Source: an uncultured Eubacteriaceae bacterium
Lineage (GTDB): Bacteria > Bacillota > Clostridia > Eubacteriales > Anaerofustaceae
Length of the DNA stretch: 6,721 nucleotides
Assembly (NCBI GenBank): GCA_947058225.1
Contig: CAMSGF010000040.1
Location: 1-6,721 of the forward strand
Direction of reading: 5' to 3'
The number at the start of each line of letters is the position of its first letter. The first letter of the stretch is position 1. This document shows positions 1 to 6,716 of this stretch, piece by piece. Below the pieces are notes generated by a model. That model did not search any database and was not told the DNA's origin. It was given only the letters and a program-made list of their open reading frames with translations. Made by a program: the position numbers and the translations under genes.

Positions 1-1
1 A

Positions 2-1024
2 ATTGACATTGCAAAAAAGATTATAAGTAGGGCAGAAGAATATGGAATTGATAAGAAAGACTTAATAATCGACCCTCTTTCAATGGCTATAAGCACTGAT
101 AAGGAAAATGCCGTTGTGACTTTAGAAGCAGTTAGATATATAACAGAGGTTCTCGGGGCTAATACATGTCTTGGGGTAAGCAATATTTCCTTTGGGCTTC
201 CAAAGAGAGAACATATAAACGCAGGCTTTTTCACTATGGCGTTAAATAACGGACTCAGTGCAGGAATTATAAACCCGTCAAGCGATATAATGATGAACAG
301 TTTATATTCGTTTAATGCTCTTATGGGATACGATGAGAACTGTGAAAACTATATAAACAATGTGACTAATAGTGAAAATAGTAATAAGGATACGAATGAT
401 GAAAACATCTCCCTTTATGACAGTGTTATGAAAGGAATGGCAGATTTAAGCAAGAGTATCACGATAGAATTATTAAAGGAAAAAAAGCCACTTGAAATAA
501 TTGATGAGATATTGATTCCTGCTCTTGATGCAGTTGGGAAGGGGTTTGAAGAAAAGAAGATATTTTTACCTAAGCTTCTTATTTCCTCACAGGCGGCAAA
601 AGCCTCATTTGATGCGATAAATGAGGTTTTACAAATGAGTGGGGAAGTAAAGCAGAGTAAAGGAGAGATAATCATTGCAACGGTTAAAGGAGATATTCAC
701 GATATTGGAAAGAATATAGTCAAAGTTCTTCTTGAAAATTATGGTTATGATGTTGTAGACCTTGGAAAAGATGTAGACATTCAAAGGGTTGTTGATGAAT
801 CTAAAAAGAGAGATGTTAAGTTAGTTGGGCTCAGTGCACTTATGACGACAACTGTTGTCAATATGGAAAAGACGATAAAAAAATTAAAAGAAAAGACAGG
901 TGCTAAAGTTATGGTTGGGGGAGCTGTATTAAACGAAGAATATGCAAAGATGATAAATGCAGATTATTACGCAAAGGATGCGATGGAATCTGTCAGAATT
1001 GCAAATGAAATTTTTGAAAAATAA
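2..1024 (+). CDS. metH: Cobalamin-dependent methionine synthase, C-terminal part (5' end outside window)
   Basis: The open frame runs in from the left edge, so the first ATG (position 83) is internal; 340 residues are visible. The family transfers a methyl group from methyltetrahydrofolate through cobalamin to homocysteine in the cytoplasm. Domains seen: the end of the pterin-binding barrel (nt 2 to about 360, with IIDPLSMAISTD and LGVSNISFGLP, both typical of MetH); the helical cap domain (about nt 400-640); and the Rossmann-like B12-binding domain (about nt 660-1015). The B12 signature GDIHDIGKN includes the cobalt-ligating His at codon 698-700, followed by GLSALMT and the GGA loop. The frame stops right after the B12 domain, so the S-adenosylmethionine-binding reactivation domain of E. 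coli MetH is absent, as in many Firmicutes. The homocysteine/zinc domain lies off-window and cannot be checked, so another corrinoid methyltransferase with a pterin domain is possible but less likely. No terminator separates it from the next gene, 20 bases on. Confidence 0.88.
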   Translation: MDIAKKIISRAEEYGIDKKDLIIDPLSMAISTDKENAVVTLEAVRYITEVLGANTCLGVSNISFGLPKREHINAGFFTMALNNGLSAGIINPSSDIMMNSLYSFNALMGYDENCENYINNVTNSENSNKDTNDENISLYDSVMKGMADLSKSITIELLKEKKPLEIIDEILIPALDAVGKGFEEKKIFLPKLLISSQAAKASFDAINEVLQMSGEVKQSKGEIIIATVKGDIHDIGKNIVKVLLENYGYDVVDLGKDVDIQRVVDESKKRDVKLVGLSALMTTTVVNMEKTIKKLKEKTGAKVMVGGAVLNEEYAKMINADYYAKDAMESVRIANEIFEK

Positions 1025-1033
1025 AAAATATAA

Positions 1034-1038
1034 AGGAG
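1034..1038 (+). promoter_or_regulatory. Ribosome binding site of the flavin reductase gene
   Basis: AGGAG lies 6 bases before the ATG at 1045, in the 20-base gap after the methionine synthase stop. It fixes the start of the downstream gene and fits translation from a shared message. Confidence 0.8.
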
Positions 1039-1044
1039 AATATT

Positions 1045-1542
1045 ATGGAAAAGAAAGAGATATTTGATTTACTTATTAAGAATTTAGACGGTGCGGGAGT
1101 GTTTTTAAATGTTAAAGATGGTATGGGAAATGTAAACACTATGACGATAGGTTGGGGGAGTGTTGGAAAAATTTGGGGGAGGGATATGTTTACTGTTTTA
1201 GTAAGATACTCAAGACATACTTATTCCCTTTTAAAAAATGCGAAAGACTTTTCAATAAACATTCCAAAGGTAAGTTCAATGAACAAGGAGCTTGGTTTTT
1301 GCGGAAGTAAATCGGGAAGAGATTTTGATAAATTTAAGGAGTGTAATTTTACTTTAAAGTCTGCAAAAAAAATTGACACTCCAATCATAGAAGAATGCGA
1401 AGCATTTTACGAATGTAAAATCTGTTACAGACAGGCGATGAATCCTATGTCAATTATTGATAAAGAGGGAATAGAGGACAGATATTACAAAGACAATGAC
1501 TATCACGAGATGTTTATTGGGGAGATTTTGGAACAATATTAA
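1045..1542 (+). CDS. Flavin reductase-like domain protein (FMN-binding)
   Basis: A 165-residue soluble protein with no signal peptide or membrane segment. The N-terminal half matches the flavin reductase-like split-barrel fold, whose members bind FMN and pass electrons from NAD(P)H or a partner protein. Visible marks are NTMTIGWGSVG (residues 31-41, the flavin-contacting segment), the VLVRYSRHTY stretch (51-60) and FSINIP (69-74), in the usual order, then LGFCGSKSGRDFDKF (83-97). The length is normal for compact clostridial members. It has five cysteines (86, 100, 118, 124, 127), with CKIC-like spacing at 124-127; whether they bind anything is unknown. It follows the methionine synthase by 20 bases with its own AGGAG site, so the two are probably cotranscribed. 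A role in keeping the corrinoid of that enzyme reduced is an inference from position only. The exact substrate cannot be assigned. Confidence 0.85.
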   Translation: MEKKEIFDLLIKNLDGAGVFLNVKDGMGNVNTMTIGWGSVGKIWGRDMFTVLVRYSRHTYSLLKNAKDFSINIPKVSSMNKELGFCGSKSGRDFDKFKECNFTLKSAKKIDTPIIEECEAFYECKICYRQAMNPMSIIDKEGIEDRYYKDNDYHEMFIGEILEQY

Positions 1543-1579
1543 TCTTTTATAAAAAGAAAAATGAAAAATTAAAAAAATA

Positions 1580-1588
1580 TGTTAAAAT
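1580..1588 (+). promoter_or_regulatory. Possible extended -10 promoter for the ftsK-rimO-pgsA unit
   Basis: The 77-base AT-rich gap between the flavin reductase gene and ftsK contains TG-T-TAAAAT, one mismatch from an extended -10 (TGnTATAAT), about 30 bases before the GTG start. No convincing -35 box lies 16-18 bases upstream; the sequence there is A-rich. In such AT-rich DNA a chance match is possible. No GC-containing hairpin terminator is seen in the gap, so read-through from the metH-like gene cannot be excluded. Confidence 0.35.
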
Positions 1589-1608
1589 ATAAGTTGCAAT
1601 AAAGTTTT

Positions 1609-1614
1609 GGAGAG
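1609..1614 (+). promoter_or_regulatory. Ribosome binding site that supports the GTG start of ftsK
   Basis: GGAGAG ends 5 bases before the GTG at 1620. No in-frame ATG lies near, and the basic N-terminus that follows is typical of FtsK/SpoIIIE proteins, so GTG is taken as the start codon. Confidence 0.75.
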
Positions 1615-1619
1615 AGAAA

Positions 1620-4559
1620 GTGGCAAATAAGAAAAATACGAGAGCTACGAAAAGCAATAGAAATACAAAAAGCACAAAGAAAAAAACTAATAACAATGCT
1701 AAAAGAAAAACAATAAAACAAGAAGACTTAAAACGTGAAACGATAAAAAATGAGATTATAGGAATAATTATTATTTTTATCGGGTTATTTTTATTATACT
1801 CTGCCTTTGCAAAAAACAGCGGGATTGTAGGGAATAATTTTAATGCGGTTTTTACGTTTTTAGTCGGAAGTATAGGTATTATAGTATTTGGGATAACACT
1901 TATTTTGTGCGGAATATATATTGTCTATAAACTAAGACCGTTTAAGGATAATAAGTTTATTATTTTTGTATTTTTAATACTTTGTAATTTTCTTGCTATG
2001 CTTAACATAAACGGTGAATACCTTGATTATACAATTGGAGATGTGAATTTATATTCATATATTATCGAAAAAGGCTCAAGCGGTGGGATAATCGGAGTGT
2101 TGCTTGGAAATTTATACACTAAATTTTTATCTCCTGTCGGGGCGTGGGTATTTTCTGTCTTGATTATGGGAGTTTTATTGGTTCTTTTATTCAGAAATCA
2201 AATTGTTGAGTATTCAAAACTTCAAAGGGAAGTCGATGAGAGAAACAGGGAAGAAAAAGAAAAGTTAAGACAGGATATGATAGAAAAGAAAGCTGAGCTT
2301 AAAAAAGAGAAGATGCGTAAACAGGCTGAGGCTAAAATGAGGCAGATGGAGGAGAGGCAGGAAAGACAGCAGGAAACAAGAAAGATGAAAACATCCCGCT
2401 CTTCTATTTTGGAAAATCCATATGAAAAAGAAGATATAAGGACGAAGAAGGATGTCGACAATATAAAAGAAAATTTGGAAAAAAGCTATGAGGAGTATAT
2501 GAGTGAGGAGAGAAAGCCTATAATAAATACATATACTTCAAAGCTTGAAGATGAAAAGGAAGAAGAAAACAGATTTGAATATAAGATAAATTCTTTAAAA
2601 GCACAGGCAGAAGAAATAGATGAAGATGAAATAAGGGATAATGTGAGAAAGAGCGTTGGATATGACAGGGAAATAAGGGATACGGAAAATGCTTTAAGAC
2701 AAACCATCGATGAAACGAACAAAGCCAAAGAACTCTTTGAAAGCAGTAGATTTAATGAAGATGAAAATGACACAGATGCTTTAAAGGGTGAGGACTTAAA
2801 TGATGAGAAGAGTGATGTGGAAAGCCATCCGGTAAATGAAGATAACACTCTTGAAGATATAAAAAGAGCAAAAAATGCACTGGCAGCGGCACAGGGTGGA
2901 GAAGTTGTTCAAACGGATGATATAGAAAAGATAAGGGAAGATATGAACAAAAAGTATTTTTCAGATGATACGAATGGGAAAGAAAGTGAACTTGACCAGT
3001 CTGATATTAATGATATGCTCGGACTTTCTATATGGAAAGATGACAGTAGTAAGAAAGAAAGCATTAAAAGAGAAGAGAAAAAAGAGGAAAAGAAAGTTTA
3101 TGTATTCCCAAAGACAAGTCTTTTAAAAGCGCCGAAAATTGTTCATAACTTGGGAGAGGAAGAGAAGGCTACTGATAATGCGAGAAAGCTTGAAAAGACA
3201 CTTAAAGACTTTAAGGTGGGGGCACATGTTACGGAAGTTAATATAGGCCCTACCGTAACGAGATACGAACTTCAGTTAGACCCCGGAATAAAGGTAAGTA
3301 AGATAACAAATTTATCGGATGATTTAGCGATGAGCCTTGCGGCAAAAAGTGTTAGAATTGAGGCGCCGATTCCCGGAAAAAGTGCAGTTGGGATAGAGAT
3401 GCCAAACAGTGAGGTTTCTGTTGTTCATTTTAGGGAAATTGTAGAAAGTAAAGAATTTAAAAACCATAAATCAAAACTCGCTGTCGCACTCGGAAAAGAT
3501 GTGACGGGAAATATGTTGATTATGGATATAGCAAAACTTCCGCATCTTCTTATTGCAGGGGCTACGGGTTCAGGGAAGAGTGTATGCGTCAATACGATTA
3601 TAAATTCAGTTATATTTAATGCGACACCTGAAGAAGTGAAGTTATTGTTAATTGACCCGAAGGTAGTTGAACTTAGCATTTACAACGGTATACCTCATTT
3701 GATGGTGCCTGTTGTCACAGACCCTAATCACGCAGCAAATACTCTTAACTGGGCAGTTAAGCAGATGGATACGAGGTATGATTTGTTCGCTCAAAATATT
3801 GTAAGGGATATAAAAGGATACAATGCGAAGATGGAAGAAACAGCCGGAGAAAAGATGCCAAGGATAATAATTATTATAGACGAGCTTGCAGACCTTATGA
3901 TGACTTCGGCCAATCAGGTTGAATCTGCGATATGCCGTCTTGCACAAAAGGCGAGAGCGGCAGGGATACACCTTGTTCTTGCGACACAAAGACCGTCTGT
4001 CGATGTAATAACGGGTTTAATAAAGGCTAATATTCCATCCCGTATATCTTTTGCTGTGTCGAGTCAGATTGATTCAAGGACCATTATGGATGCTACGGGA
4101 GCCGAAAAGCTTCTCGGACGTGGGGATATGCTTTATTCGCCTGTCGGAACAAACTATCCGACACGTGCACAATGTGCTTTTATTTCCGATGATGAAGTTG
4201 AAGAGGTTGTTGAGTTTATAAAAGAAAATTATAAGAGTGATTATGATGAAGAAGTTTATACGGAGATTACGACTGTTGCAGCTGAAGATGTCGGAAATAC
4301 GGGAGGGGGAAGTATATCAGGTGATAATACTGATTCAAAATTAAATGATGCGATAAAGATAGCCTTTGACCTTGGGGAGATTTCAACATCTATGCTACAA
4401 AGGAAACTCAGGGTTGGTTATGCGAGGGCTGCATCAATCGTAGATGAAATGGAAGAAAGGGGGATAATCTCTGCTCCGGATGGAAATAAGCCGAGAAAAG
4501 TGCTTATGAGAGCGGAAGATTTCTTTGGGGATATTCAAGATGAGGAAGAAGAATTTTAA
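1620..4559 (+). CDS. ftsK: FtsK/SpoIIIE family DNA translocase
   Basis: A septum-anchored, ATP-driven pump that moves double-stranded chromosomal DNA during division and, in spore formers, into the forespore. Domains in order: a very basic N-terminus (residues 1-42); a four-segment membrane anchor (about 45-65, 75-105, 113-130 and 153-191); a long, charged, Glu/Lys/Asp-rich linker with coiled-coil character (about 195-510); the motor from about 513, starting with the alpha region ([18 protein letters not shown]); Walker A GATGSGKS at 647-654; Walker B ending in Asp754-Glu755 ([12 protein letters not shown]); the [20 protein letters not shown] block; and a C-terminal winged-helix gamma domain (about 905-967, with [19 protein letters not shown]) that reads polar DNA sequences. 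All key motor residues are intact. At 979 residues it is longer than B. subtilis SpoIIIE (about 790), the excess lying in the linker. It begins with GTG. Its TAA overlaps the rimO ATG by one base. FtsK versus SpoIIIE naming cannot be settled from sequence. Confidence 0.96.
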   Translation: MANKKNTRATKSNRNTKSTKKKTNNNAKRKTIKQEDLKRETIKNEIIGIIIIFIGLFLLYSAFAKNSGIVGNNFNAVFTFLVGSIGIIVFGITLILCGIYIVYKLRPFKDNKFIIFVFLILCNFLAMLNINGEYLDYTIGDVNLYSYIIEKGSSGGIIGVLLGNLYTKFLSPVGAWVFSVLIMGVLLVLLFRNQIVEYSKLQREVDERNREEKEKLRQDMIEKKAELKKEKMRKQAEAKMRQMEERQERQQETRKMKTSRSSILENPYEKEDIRTKKDVDNIKENLEKSYEEYMSEERKPIINTYTSKLEDEKEEENRFEYKINSLKAQAEEIDEDEIRDNVRKSVGYDREIRDTENALRQTIDETNKAKELFESSRFNEDENDTDALKGEDLNDEKSDVESHPVNEDNTLEDIKRAKNALAAAQGGEVVQTDDIEKIREDMNKKYFSDDTNGKESELDQSDINDMLGLSIWKDDSSKKESIKREEKKEEKKVYVFPKTSLLKAPKIVHNLGEEEKATDNARKLEKTLKDFKVGAHVTEVNIGPTVTRYELQLDPGIKVSKITNLSDDLAMSLAAKSVRIEAPIPGKSAVGIEMPNSEVSVVHFREIVESKEFKNHKSKLAVALGKDVTGNMLIMDIAKLPHLLIAGATGSGKSVCVNTIINSVIFNATPEEVKLLLIDPKVVELSIYNGIPHLMVPVVTDPNHAANTLNWAVKQMDTRYDLFAQNIVRDIKGYNAKMEETAGEKMPRIIIIIDELADLMMTSANQVESAICRLAQKARAAGIHLVLATQRPSVDVITGLIKANIPSRISFAVSSQIDSRTIMDATGAEKLLGRGDMLYSPVGTNYPTRAQCAFISDDEVEEVVEFIKENYKSDYDEEVYTEITTVAAEDVGNTGGGSISGDNTDSKLNDAIKIAFDLGEISTSMLQRKLRVGYARAASIVDEMEERGIISAPDGNKPRKVLMRAEDFFGDIQDEEEEF
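4542..4548 (+). promoter_or_regulatory. Ribosome binding site of rimO inside the end of ftsK
   Basis: GAGGAAG lies within the last codons of ftsK (encoding part of the acidic tail), 10 bases before the rimO ATG. Together with the TAATG stop/start overlap it suggests translational coupling. Confidence 0.55.
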
Positions 4560-5899
4560 TGAAAAGTATTTATTTTTTAACGCTCGGCTGTGATAAAAAC
4601 ACAGTTGACAGTGAAAATATGATGTATCTTCTTAAAGAAAACGGATATGAAATAACAGATGATTTAGACAAAGCCGATGCTGTTGTTATCAATACGTGTT
4701 CGTTTATTAATGATGCGATGGAAGAATCTATCAATGCGATAATAGGGGCAGGGTCTTTGAAAGAGGGAAAACCTGATTTAAAGATAATAGTGACGGGGTG
4801 CTTATCTCAAAGGTATGCGAAGGAGTTAAAAAGAGAAATTCCTGAAGCCGATGCATTTGTCGGAACGGGACATATATATGATATTGTGGATACGATAAAT
4901 CAGGTGTTTAATGACAAGAGGGTCATAAACACGACCAATATTGATTCTGATATAGTTGAAACGGGAAGGGTTTTATCGACTCCAAAATATACTGCTTATA
5001 TTAAGCTTTCAGAGGGGTGCAACAAGAGGTGTACGTATTGCATTATTCCACACCTTAGGGGAAAGCAAAGGAGCAGAAAAAAGGAGGATATTATTCATGA
5101 GGTCGCACTTCTCGTATCAAGGGGAGTTAAGGAGATAATATTAATTGCACAGGATATAGGGGAGTATGGAGTTGATTTATACGATAGAAGGGAGCTTCCT
5201 TTTTTACTCGATGAACTTCAAAAGTTTGACAATTTAAAGTGGATAAGACTGCTTTATTTATACCCTGAAACGATAACCGATGAACTGATAGATGCGATAA
5301 AGAGAAACGACAGGGTGTTACACTATGTCGATATACCTATTCAGCATATAAATGATGATATATTAAAGAGGATGAACAGGAGTACATCTTCAAAGGATAT
5401 TAAGATAACTTTAAAAAGGCTTAGAACAAATATTCCGGATATAAAAATCCGTTCTACTTTTATAACCGGATTTCCGGGCGAAACGAAAGAAAATCACATT
5501 GAACTTATAAGGTTTTTGATGGAATACAAGATAGACAGGGCAGGATTTTTTAAGTTTTCAAGGGAAGAGGGAACACCTGCGTACGACTTTGAAAATCAAA
5601 TTTCAGACGAAGTAAAGGAAGAAAGATATATTGAGTTGATGAATACGCAGGAAGAAATTTCAGAAAGCTTAATGGAAGAAAAACTGGATAAAGTTTTTAA
5701 CGTTTTGGTTGAGGAAGAGGTTAGTGGAGAAGAGAATGTGTATATAGGAAGAACTTATTTTGATGCACCTGACATTGACGGGGTTTTTTACATATATGCG
5801 AACAGAAAACTTGAAATCGGAGAATTTGCAGATTGTATTGTAACCGATACTTTGGAATATGATTTAATAGGGAGGACTTTAGATGAACACGCCGAATAA
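4559..5899 (+). CDS. rimO: Ribosomal protein S12 methylthiotransferase RimO
   Basis: A radical-SAM iron-sulfur enzyme that adds a methylthio group to the conserved aspartate of ribosomal protein S12. The 446 residues are the family's normal length. The N-terminal methylthiotransferase domain has its three cluster cysteines: Cys11 in LGCDKNTVDSE, Cys47 in NTCSFI and Cys81 in VTGCLSQRY. The radical-SAM domain has CNKRCTYC with Cys154, Cys158 and Cys161, followed by IIPHLRGKQRSR. A TRAM domain occupies about 376-440. The GCDKN-VDSE and NTCSFI forms point to RimO rather than the tRNA-modifying relative MiaB. It starts in the ftsK stop (TAATG) and ends 17 bases inside pgsA, so the three are very probably one transcription unit. 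Nothing appears truncated. Confidence 0.95.
   Translation: MKSIYFLTLGCDKNTVDSENMMYLLKENGYEITDDLDKADAVVINTCSFINDAMEESINAIIGAGSLKEGKPDLKIIVTGCLSQRYAKELKREIPEADAFVGTGHIYDIVDTINQVFNDKRVINTTNIDSDIVETGRVLSTPKYTAYIKLSEGCNKRCTYCIIPHLRGKQRSRKKEDIIHEVALLVSRGVKEIILIAQDIGEYGVDLYDRRELPFLLDELQKFDNLKWIRLLYLYPETITDELIDAIKRNDRVLHYVDIPIQHINDDILKRMNRSTSSKDIKITLKRLRTNIPDIKIRSTFITGFPGETKENHIELIRFLMEYKIDRAGFFKFSREEGTPAYDFENQISDEVKEERYIELMNTQEEISESLMEEKLDKVFNVLVEEEVSGEENVYIGRTYFDAPDIDGVFYIYANRKLEIGEFADCIVTDTLEYDLIGRTLDEHAE
5869..5876 (+). promoter_or_regulatory. Ribosome binding site of pgsA inside the end of rimO
   Basis: AGGGAGGA lies 6 bases before the ATG at 5883. It is a strong site within the last rimO codons and supports this start, which produces a 17-base overlap between the genes. 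Confidence 0.8.
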
Positions 5900-6416
5900 A
5901 CTGACACTTATCAGGGTATTTTTGATACCTGTGTATGTAATATTAATGCTAATGGTATTTGAAAATCATTATTATTATGCGGGAGCGGTATTTATTATCG
6001 CATCACTTACAGATTTAGTAGACGGATATATCGCAAGGAAAAACAATTTGGTAACTGACTTTGGAAAATTTATGGACCCATTGGCAGATAAGCTTCTTGT
6101 AATGTCTTCGATGGTTATATTCGTTCAGATGAATATGATTGAGTCTTGGGTTGTAATAATAATTTTAGCGAGGGAATTTGCGGTGACTGCCTTAAGGACT
6201 ATGGCAGCGAAGAACGGAGTTGTTATGGCGGCTGATAAATTTGGAAAGTGGAAAACTACGATACAGATGATTTCCCTCGTTCTTATGCACTTTGTGGGAA
6301 TATCTTCTAATATATATCCTGTAGCAAATGTACTTATATATATAGCTGCTCTACTCACCGTTGTATCGGGAATAAATTATTTTGTGCTTAATAAAGATTG
6401 TATAAGTATGGATTAG
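5883..6416 (+). CDS. pgsA: CDP-diacylglycerol--glycerol-3-phosphate 3-phosphatidyltransferase
   Basis: An integral membrane enzyme that makes phosphatidylglycerophosphate from CDP-diacylglycerol and glycerol-3-phosphate, the committed step to phosphatidylglycerol and cardiolipin. The CDP-alcohol phosphotransferase signature D-x2-DG-x2-AR-x8-G-x3-D-x3-D is complete: Asp44, Asp47-Gly48, Ala51-Arg52, Gly61, Asp65, Asp69. The opening NTPNKLTLIRVFLIPVYV is typical of PgsA. Five or six hydrophobic segments are visible, at about 7-26, 32-46, 72-94, 125-143 and 148-170. At 177 residues it is of normal size. It overlaps rimO by 17 bases and is the last gene of the visible ftsK-rimO-pgsA unit. Related phosphatidyltransferases share the signature, but the N-terminus, length and gene order favour PgsA. 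Confidence 0.94.
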   Translation: MNTPNKLTLIRVFLIPVYVILMLMVFENHYYYAGAVFIIASLTDLVDGYIARKNNLVTDFGKFMDPLADKLLVMSSMVIFVQMNMIESWVVIIILAREFAVTALRTMAAKNGVVMAADKFGKWKTTIQMISLVLMHFVGISSNIYPVANVLIYIAALLTVVSGINYFVLNKDCISMD

Positions 6417-6461
6417 TTGTAATATTTGTTATTTGTGATAAATGTAAAAAAGAATAAGGCA

Positions 6462-6490
6462 TTGTAAAACGATGTCAGAAGTGATAGAAT
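6462..6490 (+). promoter_or_regulatory. Predicted promoter of the structured minigene
   Basis: TTGTAA (6462-6467, 4 of 6 to the -35 consensus) is followed by an exact 17-base spacer and TG-A-TAGAAT (6482-6490), an extended -10 with one mismatch. Transcription is predicted to start at about 6496-6498, the base of a GC-rich hairpin. This is the best promoter-like match in the window, and it sits 46 bases after the pgsA stop, which points to independent transcription of the small gene. Confidence 0.65.
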
Positions 6491-6493
6491 GTT

Positions 6494-6512
6494 TTTGTGG
6501 GGTTCCCACGAA
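6494..6512 (+). other. Hairpin at the predicted 5' end of the minigene mRNA
   Basis: TTTGTGGG (6494-6501) pairs with CCCACGAA (6505-6512) around a 3-base loop GTT; seven Watson-Crick pairs and one T-G. The five central pairs are GC-rich. The predicted start site falls at its base, so the transcript would begin with a stem, a feature that protects type I toxin mRNAs from 5' decay. No T-run follows, so it is not a terminator of pgsA. Confidence 0.6.
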
Positions 6513-6522
6513 CTGACGTCAG
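6513..6522 (+). repeat. Perfect 10-base palindrome CTGACGTCAG
   Basis: The ten bases equal their own reverse complement. They lie directly after the 5' hairpin and overlap the first three bases of the 12-base leader segment that has a partner beyond the terminator. The palindrome could be a protein-binding site downstream of the promoter or a dimerisation contact between transcripts. The sequence does not say which. Confidence 0.5.
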
Positions 6523-6531
6523 GCGGTTACC
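6520..6531 (+). repeat. Leader arm of a 12-base inverted repeat flanking the minigene
   Basis: CAGGCGGTTACC matches the reverse complement of GGTAACCGTCTG at 6705-6716 at 11 of 12 positions. The odd position is G opposite T, so as RNA all 12 positions can pair. The arm's last two bases are also the first two of the stem that covers the ribosome binding site, so the two pairings could compete or stack. Confidence 0.6.
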
Positions 6532-6566
6532 TCCTTATTTATTCTTATTTAAGAATGGAAAGGAGG
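6530..6566 (+). promoter_or_regulatory. Hairpin that sequesters the minigene ribosome binding site
   Basis: CCTCCTT (6530-6536) pairs exactly with AAGGAGG (6560-6566). Then, past one bulged A (6537), TTT pairs with GGA (two T-G), and ATTCTT (6541-6546) pairs with AAGAAT (6551-6556) around the loop ATTT. This gives about 16 pairs with one bulge. The 3' arm is the whole Shine-Dalgarno sequence, so the 5' arm acts as a built-in anti-Shine-Dalgarno and translation should be off when folded. Confidence 0.75.
6561..6566 (+). promoter_or_regulatory. Strong Shine-Dalgarno site of the minigene
   Basis: AGGAGG lies 7 bases before the ATG at 6574, close to the ideal match and spacing. Its presence is the main reason to accept the 25-codon frame as translated; its burial in a stem suggests control. 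Confidence 0.8.
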
Positions 6567-6573
6567 GATACAT

Positions 6574-6651
6574 ATGGATATAATAAATAGCATTGTTAGT
6601 TTATTATTCGTAGTTGCTTTATTAGAAGTAATCAGAACCATAAAAAAATAA
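6574..6651 (+). CDS. 25-residue single-span membrane peptide, candidate type I toxin
   Basis: Starts MDIIN, continues as an almost unbroken hydrophobic stretch (residues 3-17, SIVSLLFVVALL at its core), then Glu18, and ends RTIKK. This is one predicted membrane helix with a basic tail, the pattern of small membrane-acting toxins of type I toxin-antitoxin loci (Fst, TxpA/BsrG, Ldr and similar). It has a strong Shine-Dalgarno site 7 bases upstream, its own predicted promoter, and a stop codon inside the terminator stem; the transcript would be about 200 bases. I do not recognise a family: the Pro and Gly motif usual in Fst-like peptides is missing, and it is shorter than TxpA/BsrG peptides. A leader peptide or a non-toxic small membrane protein is possible. 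Translation is well supported; toxicity is inferred from architecture. Confidence 0.7.
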   Translation: MDIINSIVSLLFVVALLEVIRTIKK

Positions 6652-6684
6652 TCGCCCACTTACCGATATTTAAAGGCGATTATT
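6647..6684. terminator. Terminator stem containing the minigene stop codon, better on the minus strand
   Basis: AATAATCGCC (6647-6656) and GGCGATTATT (6675-6684) form a perfect 10-base stem with an 18-base loop. The peptide's TAA (6649-6651) is within the 5' arm. On the plus strand the T-run (6694-6698) comes 9 bases after the stem, a weak arrangement. On the minus strand the stem is followed at once by a run of T (seven including the stem's last two), a textbook intrinsic terminator. It could therefore end transcripts from both sides. Confidence 0.7.
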
Positions 6685-6704
6685 AAATAAAAGTTTTTAA
6701 ATTT

Positions 6705-6716
6705 GGTAACCGTCTG
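6705..6716 (+). repeat. Distal arm of the 12-base inverted repeat flanking the minigene
   Basis: GGTAACCGTCTG, 20 bases beyond the terminator stem, is the partner of the leader segment at 6520-6531. If transcription reads past the weak plus-strand terminator, this segment would join the 3' end to the 5' leader. If instead a minus-strand RNA covers it, that RNA carries nearly the same 12 bases as the leader. Confidence 0.6.

Noticed and set aside
415..675. A minus-strand 86-codon frame opposite the methionine synthase cap domain
   Set aside because: Shadow of the conserved plus-strand coding sequence, with no start signals.
1545..1560. AT-only palindrome TTTTATAAAA after the flavin reductase gene, as a possible terminator
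   Set aside because: Four A-T pairs with almost no loop and no T-run; too weak to call.
2222..3989. Several minus-strand open frames of 79-120 codons opposite ftsK
   Set aside because: They mirror the ftsK linker and motor codons, have Ser/Phe-rich low-complexity translations or no family likeness, and lack ribosome binding sites; the plus-strand product is unmistakable.
4956..5138. A 60-codon plus-strand frame inside rimO
   Set aside because: It lies out of frame over the conserved radical-SAM cysteine region of rimO and shows no independent signals.
6417..6460. A terminator for the ftsK-rimO-pgsA unit just after pgsA
   Set aside because: Only a 4-pair ATTT/AAAT stem is seen, with no GC pairs; nothing supportable.
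6494..6566. The structured leader as a metabolite riboswitch
   Set aside because: The stems are simple consecutive hairpins with no junction or conserved core of any riboswitch class I know, and the downstream frame is a 25-residue peptide.
6574..6651. Assigning the peptide to the Fst or TxpA/BsrG toxin families
   Set aside because: Size and hydrophobic pattern fit loosely, but the Pro/Gly signature of Fst and the N-terminal YESL-type motif of TxpA/BsrG are absent; left unnamed.
6682..6709. Minus-strand promoter TTACCA - 16 bases - TTTAAT
   Set aside because: Only 4/6 and 5/6 matches in very AT-rich DNA, and it would start an RNA inside the terminator stem itself. A promoter beyond the right edge is more plausible for an antisense RNA.
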